DNA of 64,000 nucleotides from Rhodonellum sp041748555 (GTDB lineage Bacteria; Bacteroidota; Bacteroidia; Cytophagales; Cyclobacteriaceae): NCBI GenBank assembly GCA_041748555.1, contig JBGTDA010000136.1, forward strand, positions 62,001-126,000, read 5' to 3'. This document shows positions 1-8,182 of this stretch, one piece after another. The position numbers and the translations under genes are program-made. Within the stretch, counting starts at the first letter, position 1; every line of letters begins with the position of its first letter. The notes below the pieces were generated by a model. That model was given only the letters and a program-made list of their open reading frames with translations. It had not been told where the DNA came from and did no database searches.

Positions 1-766
1 ATTGAATGAAGTTATACTCGTAAAATGATTTTATTCTCTCGTCAGTGGCATCCAAAAACACTTCTTCAAACTCACCGACTGCTTCAAATTTTCCGTCCAT
101 CAATACTGCAACTCTGTCTCCTGTCGCTTTGGCGCACGTAAGATCGTGGGTGATCACAATGGAGGAAGTATTATATTGGTCTTTGACTTGATTGATCAGG
201 CTGTTGATTTCACCACATGTGATGGGATCAAGACCCGCTGTGGGTTCATCATATAGCATGATCTCCGGTTTTAAAACCAATGTTCTTGCTATTCCGATCC
301 GCTTTTTTTGACCACCTGAAAGTTCGGAAGGCATCTGATTGATGGCTTTTGGTAAACCCACAGATTCTAGCAATTCCTCTACCCGCATGTCAATATCCCG
401 TCTTGACAAACCCTTGATATTTCTTACCAATGGAAATTCCATGTTCTCACGCACCGTCATACTATCATACAGCGCACTGTGCTGAAAGGAAAATCCTATT
501 CGAAGTCTCAGCTTATTCAAGGCCCTGGCACTAAGTGTAGCTACATCCTGATCCAAAACTCTTACTATTCCTTCGTCTTTTGTAAGGAGACCTACAAGAA
601 TCTTGATCAGGACTGATTTTCCTGTGCCCGATTTTCCAAGGACCACAAGGTTTTCGCCTTTGAAAAGATCAAGATTTACTCCTTCCAGAACTTTTAATTC
701 ACCGAAAGCTTTTTTTAATCCCCTGATCTCTACTACTCTATTGAGTTCTACTACCCTTTCTTCCAT
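1..766 (-). CDS. mlaF: MlaF-like ABC transporter ATPase (3' end off window)
   Basis: ATP-binding subunit of an Mla-type (MCE) lipid transporter, expected to power retrograde phospholipid transport across the periplasm. The reverse-strand translation shows a Walker A (GKSGTGKS), an ABC signature (LSGGQKKR) and a Walker B followed by DEPTAGLDP, typical of the MlaF/Ttg2A family. The start ATG is at 766, just 5 bp after the stop of the permease gene, so the two are one operon. About 255 codons are visible with no stop; family members are about 250-260 residues, so only the last few residues are missing. An mlaD-like MCE gene would be expected beyond the window edge (inference). Confidence 0.88.
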   Translation of the reverse strand, partial: MEERVVELNRVVEIRGLKKAFGELKVLEGVNLDLFKGENLVVLGKSGTGKSVLIKILVGLLTKDEGIVRVLDQDVATLSARALNKLRLRIGFSFQHSALYDSMTVRENMEFPLVRNIKGLSRRDIDMRVEELLESVGLPKAINQMPSELSGGQKKRIGIARTLVLKPEIMLYDEPTAGLDPITCGEINSLINQVKDQYNTSSIVITHDLTCAKATGDRVAVLMDGKFEAVGEFEEVFLDATDERIKSFYEYNFIQ

Positions 767-771
767 GGCTT

Positions 772-1560
772 TTAGATGTTTCTAATGAAATTTACAATCT
801 GTAAACCAAGAAGTTCTTCTATAAATATCAAAAACATTGACATTACCACAGAGGCATTTGCTGCCTTACCGACACCCTCGGTTCCTTTCGATGAATTATA
901 TCCTTTGTAACAGCCGACTATACCAATGGTGAAACCAAAAACCAATGATTTTAATACAGAAGAAAACACATCCAAAAAGGTGATGGAATCAAATACCTGA
1001 ACAAAGAAAGTAGACATACTCACCAGTTCATTTGCGTTGACACTCAAAAAGGAGCCCATCAAGGCAACAAAATCTGTATACATCACGAGCATCGGAATCA
1101 TAAAAGTAGTGGCTAAAACCCGGGTCACGACAAGAAATTTAAACGGGTTCGTAGCGGATACTTCCATGGCATCTATCTGCTCGGTAACTTTCATGGACCC
1201 GATCTCCGCCCCAATGCTTGACCCTACCTTACCTGCGGCTATCAATGCGGTAACCAAAGGCCCCATTGCCCTTACCACAGCAATTGAAATCAGGGCAGGA
1301 AGCCATGAAGCAGCTCCGAATTCTGTAAGTGAAGGACGGGATTGATTTGTAAAAACAATACCGACTATAAAACCGGTAAGTGAAATCAAGGGAAGTGATT
1401 TATAACCGATTTCGTAACATTGGCGCAAAACTTCCTTAAATTCATAAGGAGGAAACCAAACCTCGACAAAGAACCGTTTTACAAAGGCAAATGCTTCTGC
1501 AAGTCCGGTAAAAAATTTGTCTAATTTTTTTGAAACAATTGGTTTATTATCGTCTGTCAT
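772..1560 (-). CDS. mlaE: MlaE-like ABC transporter permease
   Basis: A 262-residue inner-membrane permease of the MlaE (DUF140/YrbE) family, partner of the downstream ATPase in outer-membrane lipid homeostasis. Residues 50 onward hold several hydrophobic segments, with the family-type loop GSSIGAEIGSMKVTEQIDA around residue 115 that contacts the ATPase. The length matches the family norm. Residues 1-45 form a cytoplasmic leader ahead of the first membrane segment. It is the first gene of the pair in transcription order. The upstream spacer to the response regulator gene is about 45 bp, so that regulator could be transcribed with it. Confidence 0.9.
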   Translation of the reverse strand: MTDDNKPIVSKKLDKFFTGLAEAFAFVKRFFVEVWFPPYEFKEVLRQCYEIGYKSLPLISLTGFIVGIVFTNQSRPSLTEFGAASWLPALISIAVVRAMGPLVTALIAAGKVGSSIGAEIGSMKVTEQIDAMEVSATNPFKFLVVTRVLATTFMIPMLVMYTDFVALMGSFLSVNANELVSMSTFFVQVFDSITFLDVFSSVLKSLVFGFTIGIVGCYKGYNSSKGTEGVGKAANASVVMSMFLIFIEELLGLQIVNFIRNI

Positions 1561-1604
1561 AGAATGGCAATAAAACGCTAAAGTTAAATATTAATAATCA
1601 GATC

Positions 1605-1979
1605 TTAAGACCACTCTCCCAAAAACTCTTCTATCACCTCGGCCTGTAATGGCTTTACCAAAAAGCCGGTAACCTGTCTATATTCATTGCTCCTTTGAAT
1701 ATCTTCAGGATCCATTGATGAAGTTAACATTTTCACATCAATATGGTTTCCTTTTTTAACCAGCTCATCCAAGAATTCCCAACCGCTCATCTCAGGCATG
1801 TTCACATCAAGCAACAATAAATCGGCTTCATTATCATCTATCCACTCCAATGCCAAAAAAGGGTTTTCAAAGAAAAAGAGTTCCAATTCAGGTTTAAGTC
1901 TCAACAGATTTTTTTTATTGATCATATGCTGGATTTTATCATCATCTACAAAAAGAATTCTGGTTACAGGTTTGATCAT
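1605..1979 (-). CDS. single-domain response regulator (CheY-like)
   Basis: A 124-residue stand-alone receiver domain with no output domain. The acidic pocket is D12-D14, the phospho-acceptor is D58 in LLLLDVNMPEMSG, the conserved Thr/Ser is at T86-S87 and the conserved lysine is K109 (VKP). All catalytic landmarks are present, so it should be phosphorylatable. No histidine kinase lies beside it, so its partner is unknown. It sits upstream of the mlaE-mlaF pair on the same strand; whether they share a transcript is not shown. A role in signalling to another kinase or in protein-protein control is inference. Confidence 0.88.
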   Translation of the reverse strand: MIKPVTRILFVDDDKIQHMINKKNLLRLKPELELFFFENPFLALEWIDDNEADLLLLDVNMPEMSGWEFLDELVKKGNHIDVKMLTSSMDPEDIQRSNEYRQVTGFLVKPLQAEVIEEFLGEWS

Positions 1980-2375
1980 TTCAACTGATTTTCAACAATA
2001 ATTTAGATGAGGTGATGATTCATTCTTAAAGCCCAATTTCAACTTCTTAAGAACAAAGATTATTCCATTCACAAATTTAATGTTTTATCCTTCTTCTACC
2101 CTTTTTTTAAAAGGAGTTGTTTTTAGATTAGACTAACTTATTTAGAGCAGTCAAATTTAGATATGTCTAAAAAGTATTTACATATTTATCTATCAGTCGT
2201 TTACATAAATAATACTTAAGTATATATTCAATCCTAAAAGATTACTTTTATAAATTTAATTTATGGAGGTTATGCGATTATTCATCAAAAATAGGTTAAT
2301 TGTTTCATCTCATTCAATACCCTAATTGAATGATTTGCGATCTTGATCCATCTTTAATTCATCAAACATTGTTGC
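1980..2375. other. AT-rich divergent spacer, no gene seen
   Basis: 396 bp between the leftward response regulator and the rightward DUF389 gene. It should hold two divergent promoters, but I find no clean TTTG/TAnnTTTG pair. Around 2155-2170 there is a 16-base near-palindrome (TTTAGATATGTCTAAA, differing from its reverse complement only at the centre), a possible operator at low confidence. Confidence 0.4.
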
Positions 2376-3779
2376 ATGATTGACTTAAAAGAAAAAGAAA
2401 AAAAGGAGAATGCTGTCGGAATCAGAAACAGAATATTATTGATTCTGATATTTTTCAAAGATAGATTTGACCTTCATGAAGGCAAAGAAGATGAACTGGA
2501 AACCATCGATTATATCAAAAAAAATGTGGAATTCAAAGGTGCCAATCTCTGGATATTGATATTTGCTATCCTGGTTGCATCTGTAGGATTGAATGTGAAT
2601 TCCACTGCGGTCATCATCGGAGCCATGCTCATCTCCCCTCTTATGGGACCTATCATGGGGATCGGAATGGCGGCAGGAATCAACGACTTTGAGCTTCTGA
2701 AAAAATCACTTAAAAACCTTGGGATTGCTGTCCTGATTAGTATCCTCACCAGCACGATTTACTTTTCCTTCACACCCCTCAGCGATGCACAGTCCGAACT
2801 GCTTGCAAGAACAGAACCGAGCATTTGGGATGTACTGATTGCGCTGTTCGGAGGCTTGGCAGGAATAGTGGCGGGTTCCAGAAAAGAGAAAAGCAATGCC
2901 ATACCGGGAGTTGCTATAGCTACTGCTCTGATGCCTCCACTGTGTACAGCCGGATATGGATTGGCAACGGGAAATCTCTATTATTTTCTCGGAGCTTTTT
3001 ACCTCTTTTTCATCAACTCCGTATTTATCAGCCTTTCCACTTACCTTATCGTAAGGTTCATGAATTTCCCCAAGAAAGAATTCATGGATAGAAAAAGAGA
3101 AAAACAAGTCCGAAATTACATCACCCTGTTCACGATAATCACCATAGTGCCAAGCATCTATCTCGCCTACAACATTGTCACCAGAACAATCTGGGAAAAA
3201 AACGCCAAGCAGTTTCTTTCAACTGAATTCAATTTTCCCCGAACCCAATTGATTGCCAGTGATCTTCAATATGATCCCGACAGCAGCGTCATTACAGTTA
3301 CGATGATAGGTGACAGAATTGAGGAGGAACAAATCGCTATCCTGAAAAACAAAACGGAGCTACTCAGTCTTTCCAATACTCACCTGAATCTCAAACAAAG
3401 CGGAGACAAAGGTACTGACCTGAATATTCTGCGATCGGATATTCTGAAAGACCTTTATGAACGCAATGAAGTATTGATCCAAAACAAAGATCAGCGGATT
3501 GCATTGCTGGAAAGAGAAATTGCCGATTATGATCAAACCAGCCGACAGGTGATGGATATTGCCAAGGAAGCGCAGGTCAATCACCAAAATCTGGAATCCT
3601 TCACCATCAACCGATCCGTCATTGCCAACCTGAAAGAAGGAAAACAGGACACCCTCCTACTGGCTTTTGCAAGGTTCCGAACAAAGCCGGCTCCTGAGGA
3701 AACGCTCAGGTTAACCAATTGGCTTAAAATAAGAACAAAAGCCGACACGGTAGCTTTGGTGATCGAACCGGGAATGTGA
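2376..3779 (+). CDS. DUF389 family membrane protein
   Basis: A 467-residue protein of the DUF389 (TIGR00341-like) family, function unknown. About seven hydrophobic segments occupy residues 55-270, with the family-typical glycine/proline stretch GAMLISPLMGPIMGIGMA near residues 85-105 and a conserved AIATALMPPLCT segment near residues 180-190. After the membrane part comes a soluble C-terminal domain (about 280-467) including a short charged, coiled-coil-like stretch near 365-390. The ATG at 2376 is the first in frame and gives a short, lysine-rich cytoplasmic N-terminus. It is followed closely by a small secreted protein gene; co-transcription is possible. Confidence 0.85.
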   Translation: MIDLKEKEKKENAVGIRNRILLILIFFKDRFDLHEGKEDELETIDYIKKNVEFKGANLWILIFAILVASVGLNVNSTAVIIGAMLISPLMGPIMGIGMAAGINDFELLKKSLKNLGIAVLISILTSTIYFSFTPLSDAQSELLARTEPSIWDVLIALFGGLAGIVAGSRKEKSNAIPGVAIATALMPPLCTAGYGLATGNLYYFLGAFYLFFINSVFISLSTYLIVRFMNFPKKEFMDRKREKQVRNYITLFTIITIVPSIYLAYNIVTRTIWEKNAKQFLSTEFNFPRTQLIASDLQYDPDSSVITVTMIGDRIEEEQIAILKNKTELLSLSNTHLNLKQSGDKGTDLNILRSDILKDLYERNEVLIQNKDQRIALLEREIADYDQTSRQVMDIAKEAQVNHQNLESFTINRSVIANLKEGKQDTLLLAFARFRTKPAPEETLRLTNWLKIRTKADTVALVIEPGM

Positions 3780-3861
3780 TTGATTTATGATTCTGATTAT
3801 ATTTGATAGGATATTCTTGATGACTTTAAAAAAACGATCTTTCCTTAACTTCTCTGTTGAT

Positions 3862-4311
3862 ATGAAAACTTTTCTGAGTTGTATCCTAACTTTCCTGTCA
3901 CTCTCACTGATGGCACAGGAAGGTTCTTTTGATCCCGCCATGGCCGAAAAACTCAAGGCTGATGACTTTGGAATGAAGAAGTATGTGATTGCTTTTCTTT
4001 ACAGCGGTAGTAAGGTAAATGATTACACTGCCGAACAGCGTTCGGAATATCAAAAAGGGCATATGGAAAATATTACCCGTTTGGCAGAGATGAAAAAACT
4101 TATCCTTGCAGGTCCTTTTTTTGGTAATGAAGAATTGAGAGGTTTGTTTTTCTTTGATGTGGAATCCATAGCGGAAGCCGAAGCTTTGACCCAAACAGAT
4201 CCTTCCATCCAAGCGGGCATCCTGAGAATGGAGCTCAAGGAATGGTATGGTTCGGCAGCCTTGATGATGATACCGGAAGTTCATAAGAAAATCCGGAAGA
4301 AGGATTTTTAG
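3862..4311 (+). CDS. secreted YCII-domain protein
   Basis: About 149 residues from the preferred ATG at 3862, chosen because it starts a clean signal peptide (MKTFLSCILTFLSLSLMAQ) expected to be cut after the Ala-Gln region. An in-frame start further upstream (3787) would bury this signal behind 25 residues. The mature part resembles YciI-like (YCII) domains: a short segment with KGHMENITRLAEMKKLILAGPF followed by an EAEALTQTDPSIQAGI-like stretch, giving the ferredoxin-like fold of the family. The catalytic role is unknown; export from the cytoplasm is common for this subgroup in Bacteroidota. Convergent with the AddB-like gene. Confidence 0.7.
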   Translation: MKTFLSCILTFLSLSLMAQEGSFDPAMAEKLKADDFGMKKYVIAFLYSGSKVNDYTAEQRSEYQKGHMENITRLAEMKKLILAGPFFGNEELRGLFFFDVESIAEAEALTQTDPSIQAGILRMELKEWYGSAALMMIPEVHKKIRKKDF

Positions 4312-4362
4312 TTGGGATCAAAATCGTCTTAAAAAGAAGAATCGTTTTTTTGAATAGGAACC

Positions 4363-7224
4363 TCAACGGCCACAGATTTCCTTATAGGAACAAAAGCCAC
4401 ATTTTTTCAAATCACCGGTCTGCGAAAACGGCAGGTTCGGATCATAGATTTCTTCCAGAATTCCCTTCAATCCATCTTCGAATGCTTCCTGATATACCCT
4501 ATAATCATGAACTTCTTTTCCCATTTTGTAGGGCTCCTTTTCCTGCAAATAAGGATTGAAGTCATCTTTAAAAATTTCTCTCAAATTAAAAATTGCGGGT
4601 TTGAGGGGTAAAATGTTTTCGGGATGTTGCTGCCGGTACAGCAAACCATAAAACAGGGTCTGCATTGCGGCTTTGTTTCGTCCGGAATCTTCCCTGTCAA
4701 AAAGTGAAGGAATACTTTTGAATTCCTTCTTATCCATTCCTGATTTATAATCAATGAGCCTCACAGAACCGTTTTGTTCATCCACACGGTCAATGATTCC
4801 CTTTAATGCTATCTTTTTCGTTCCATGAACGGTCTGAATATCCAGCTGCGCGCGGTATTCCTTTTCCTCTTCAAGTGATAAGATCCTAAAAGGAGCATCT
4901 GCCTCATCTATCCGGAGAAGTGCTTCAATGTATTTCTGCAAGACATCCCGGGCAATCGCCAATTGACCGTTGAGCCTGATTTCCTTTTCCTCCTGTAGAT
5001 TGTAAAAATCCCTAATGGCTTTTTCAATGGCAGGAAATATAAAATTCCTCAATTGCTCAAAATCACCTTTCTCCACCGGATTTCTTTTCTTCCGCTGCAT
5101 AAAGCCCTGATAAAGATTTTCCAGACTGTAATGTGCAAGATTGCCAAAGACCGCGGCATCGATTTCCTCACTTACTTCGTCCTTTTCCCTGATGTTTGCC
5201 AAATATTGTAAATAAAACTTAAAGCGACAATCCAACCATACATTCAATGCTGATGGGGAAAAGGCAGATCCGGCTTTGCCGTCAGCCTGAATGACGTATT
5301 TTTCCAAGATCTCCATCACTTCCGGAATCTTTTCTATACTGATATCAGCAGCGGTTTTAAAATCCACGGGCACATAAACAACCTCCTCCTCAATCACTAT
5401 TCCCATCTCCACCATCATTTGTTGAATAAATCGGCTCTTCTCTCCTGCTTTTCCCTGATCTGACGCAGTGGTATAGATCATATGGACCTCTTCCGCACTG
5501 TGAAGCAGCCGGTAAAAAGTATAAGCATAAATGGCATCGTTTTGCTCCTGAACAGGCAAACTGAATGCACTGCGGATATTGAATGGGATCATGGAATTGA
5601 GCGCTCCCGAAGGCGGAAAACTATCTTCATTCATATTGCAGATGATCACCCTTCGGAAATCGAGGTTTCGGGATTCCAACACGCCCATCACCTGAAGCCC
5701 CTGAAGCGGTTCCCCTTCAAAAGGCAATTTCAACTCTCTGAAAACCTGTCTGAACAATCGGATAAAAAATTCCAGGTTGACAGGAATTTCCTCCTGATTA
5801 GAAAATACAGCCTGAAGCCTGTTCAATTGCTTGTAGCACTGAAAAAGGTGATTTCTTTGTAAGGGTTCAGCTTCCAAAAGCTCTGCCATGGTGACCATCA
5901 ACTGTAACAGGTAATCAAAAAGCCTGTCTGCTGTCAGCTTTTGAAAGATCATTGCAAAGAGTGGACCGCCCTGCAAAAGTCTTTCTTGGGGAATATAAAC
6001 CTGATTTTTAGATTGGATCTCCTCTAGAATCTCTTTGATAAAAACGTGATTTACCTGTTTGAGATAGGTAGAGGACAATAAATCCTTGAGTGGTTTGAAG
6101 TAAAAAAGTATTTTACCTTCCTCTACCCGGATATACCGCTGCAGCTCCAATACAGCCTCCAAAAAAGCATACACCGGTGCGTTCTTTACAGGATAACCCA
6201 TCGTGACATTCACCTGATCAATGGTTCCGGGAAGCGAATGTAAAACCGGGAACAGGAGTTGTTCATCCGGCAGTATGATGACCGTTTCCTGCAAAGGCTC
6301 ACCCACCTCCAGCTTTGAAAGGATGGCACCAACCAGGTTGGCTTGGTTTACTTTCAGCGGTGTGGCGTAGGTTTTAACAACTGCTTTGTGAGAAGCAATC
6401 TGTTCAGGAATAATTTCGGGAAAAGTTGGGCCCAGAATCTTATCTTTTCGGTATTCCCTAAAAAATAATCCCGCTTCCTGATTTTTATCCTCCAGGTAAT
6501 AAGCATCAATATCCCAAAAAACCTCCGCCGAAAATTCGGTGATAAAATGCTTGGTCAACCGTTCCTCCGTTCCGGTAAAAGCATTGAAGCCGACAAAAAT
6601 ATGATGTTTTTCAGGTTTGTGAAGGCTTTCCAACATGTCAATAACCTTTTTGTACAGCATCCCGGAATAAGCCAGACCCGAAACTTCCAAACTTGCCTGA
6701 AAATTTTGATAAAGCGGACTGAGCAGCTGCCAGAACTTAAGGAATTTCTCCTGATGGCTTCTGTCCTGCCTTTCAAATGATTTCCAAAACTGCCTGATCA
6801 GCGCAATCTGGTTTTCGGTCAAAAAGCTAAGATCTGTTTCAAATTCCTTGATTTCGGAGAGGTGATGGTAGAGTTTTTTGGCATCGACCATAAACTGATC
6901 CACATCATTGAAATCCTTGAGTATCATTTCTCCCCAAAAATAAAACCTGTCAAAAGTCTCCGGTTCAGGATGAAGTTCCTGATAGACTTTATAAAGCTCG
7001 AAGACCAGCGTCAGGTCATCTGCCGGACGCTGTCCTGCATATTGATAAAAAATATCCTCTATTGTTTTCACCTCAGGCATCCAGGCAGGCGCTGTGATCA
7101 GACTTCCCAGATGTTGGGTGAAAAACAAACCTGCCCGACGGTTCGGTAAAACGATTACCAGGTTTTGAAGTTCGAAGTTATTTCGCAGGATATTTTCAGC
7201 AGTATTTCTTAGAAAACTATGCAT
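4363..7224 (-). CDS. AddB-like PD-(D/E)XK nuclease subunit
   Basis: A 953-residue protein, likely partner of the AddA-like helicase-nuclease encoded upstream, together processing double-strand DNA ends for recombination. The C-terminal third is a PD-(D/E)XK nuclease: GIIDRVDE, then the active-site D825-x-K827 in LIDYKSG. It carries the iron-sulfur 'staple' of AddB-type nucleases: C666 (LDCRFKFYL) before the nuclease core and C942, C945 and C951 at the very end (CGFCSYKEIC). The N-terminal helicase-like part keeps VLPNRRAG where Walker A would be but lacks a GKT, so it is probably not an active ATPase. Divergent Bacteroidota branch of AddB; assignment is by motifs and neighbourhood. Confidence 0.85.
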   Translation of the reverse strand: MHSFLRNTAENILRNNFELQNLVIVLPNRRAGLFFTQHLGSLITAPAWMPEVKTIEDIFYQYAGQRPADDLTLVFELYKVYQELHPEPETFDRFYFWGEMILKDFNDVDQFMVDAKKLYHHLSEIKEFETDLSFLTENQIALIRQFWKSFERQDRSHQEKFLKFWQLLSPLYQNFQASLEVSGLAYSGMLYKKVIDMLESLHKPEKHHIFVGFNAFTGTEERLTKHFITEFSAEVFWDIDAYYLEDKNQEAGLFFREYRKDKILGPTFPEIIPEQIASHKAVVKTYATPLKVNQANLVGAILSKLEVGEPLQETVIILPDEQLLFPVLHSLPGTIDQVNVTMGYPVKNAPVYAFLEAVLELQRYIRVEEGKILFYFKPLKDLLSSTYLKQVNHVFIKEILEEIQSKNQVYIPQERLLQGGPLFAMIFQKLTADRLFDYLLQLMVTMAELLEAEPLQRNHLFQCYKQLNRLQAVFSNQEEIPVNLEFFIRLFRQVFRELKLPFEGEPLQGLQVMGVLESRNLDFRRVIICNMNEDSFPPSGALNSMIPFNIRSAFSLPVQEQNDAIYAYTFYRLLHSAEEVHMIYTTASDQGKAGEKSRFIQQMMVEMGIVIEEEVVYVPVDFKTAADISIEKIPEVMEILEKYVIQADGKAGSAFSPSALNVWLDCRFKFYLQYLANIREKDEVSEEIDAAVFGNLAHYSLENLYQGFMQRKKRNPVEKGDFEQLRNFIFPAIEKAIRDFYNLQEEKEIRLNGQLAIARDVLQKYIEALLRIDEADAPFRILSLEEEKEYRAQLDIQTVHGTKKIALKGIIDRVDEQNGSVRLIDYKSGMDKKEFKSIPSLFDREDSGRNKAAMQTLFYGLLYRQQHPENILPLKPAIFNLREIFKDDFNPYLQEKEPYKMGKEVHDYRVYQEAFEDGLKGILEEIYDPNLPFSQTGDLKKCGFCSYKEICGR

Positions 7225-7321
7225 GGAATTTCAAAAGGAGTAGTTTGGTAAATCAAAGGTTTTTATGGATCAAAAAAAAATGAATGACAAGAGATGTCAG
7301 AGATTGAAGATGAATACCTTT

Positions 7322-7882
7322 TCAGCCCTTTCTACTTTTCAGTCGTTTCCTTTTAGTATATACAACCCCAAGTGCGGCAAACCCCACCAAAAACCCAGTG
7401 ATGCCAAAAACAAATTTAAGTACGACGAGGGTTTCGAACATCAACATATTACCGGCATACCCCTGCTCGATCCATGCTGACAAGCGAAGGTTTTCACTCA
7501 CATCAAACGCCAACGCAAAAATTTGCAACAGCGCCAGAATCAACAACATTCTTTTCAAAAACAGAAACTGTCTGGACTTTCCGGTTTTCTTCTCCAGCCG
7601 GATAATTTTTAAAAGTGCCCAAATACAAAGAACCAGAATACAAGGGAACAATGCGGACATAAAAAAGTAATCGTATCGTAACTGCTCAAGCACGAATTCC
7701 TTTTTTTCGGGTTCACTCCAATCTTTAATCAGAACATTCATGTTTTCCTCGCTTCCCGGCAGTTCAAATGCCATCACATTAAACTTATAACCATTCTCAG
7801 CTTCAAAATTAGACTGATGGATACGCATAAGGAAAAAAGTACACAGTGTCAGAAAGAGCAAGGTAAAGAACAGCTGTTTCAT
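7322..7882 (-). CDS. small membrane protein of unknown function
   Basis: A 186-residue protein I do not recognise. It has a signal-anchor-like hydrophobic N-terminus (residues 1-18), a periplasmic-type loop of about 60 residues, then three more hydrophobic segments near 72-92, 108-126 and 150-175, and a very basic tail (TKRKRLKSRKG). The topology suggests an inner-membrane protein with four spans. It lies between the AddA-like and AddB-like genes on the same strand, about 300 bp after the first and about 97 bp before the second, so it may be read on the same transcript; a functional link to DNA repair is not shown. Confidence 0.6.
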   Translation of the reverse strand: MKQLFFTLLFLTLCTFFLMRIHQSNFEAENGYKFNVMAFELPGSEENMNVLIKDWSEPEKKEFVLEQLRYDYFFMSALFPCILVLCIWALLKIIRLEKKTGKSRQFLFLKRMLLILALLQIFALAFDVSENLRLSAWIEQGYAGNMLMFETLVVLKFVFGITGFLVGFAALGVVYTKRKRLKSRKG

Positions 7883-8182
7883 TTTGAAGAATTAGGGTAG
7901 GTAAAATAAGAACCCAATCTAATGAAACTTTCTTTCAGATAATCAAACAAAACTTCATTATTCATTATTCTTCATTCATCATTCATTGATCCTTTTATTA
8001 ATATTGAATGATGAATATCGAATATGGAATGATGAAGTAAGATAGCTACCGGGTTCCCACTCCGAAAAGATTGCCACGTCGTGCATCAGGTTTATTCTTA
8101 GTTAGTGACTTACCACGCACTCCTCGAAATGAGGTCCAAACAACGGACTAACTCCCGATGGCCACCGGGGATTCCACTCTAT
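7883..8182. repeat. intergenic repeat cluster (hairpin plus repeat-like block)
   Basis: 300 bp without a gene. From 7952 to 8038 there is a long imperfect inverted repeat: ATTCATCATTCATT (7974-7987) pairs with ATTGAATGATGAAT (8003-8016), and outer arms near 7952-7969 and 8021-8038 pair with three mismatches. From about 8062 to 8137 is a second block with GATTGCCACGTCGTGC, then CTCCTCGAAATGAGG, a layout reminiscent of dispersed intergenic repeats in Bacteroidota genomes (recollection, not a search result). Such elements may form RNA hairpins or bind protein; no coding potential is seen. Confidence 0.45.

Noticed and set aside
2155..2170. Near-palindrome as an operator
   Set aside because: One imperfect 16-base copy in an AT-rich spacer is too weak to support a binding site.
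2706..3107. 133-codon antisense frame inside the DUF389 gene
   Set aside because: Lies wholly opposite a clear membrane-protein gene and has no plausible signal or domain.
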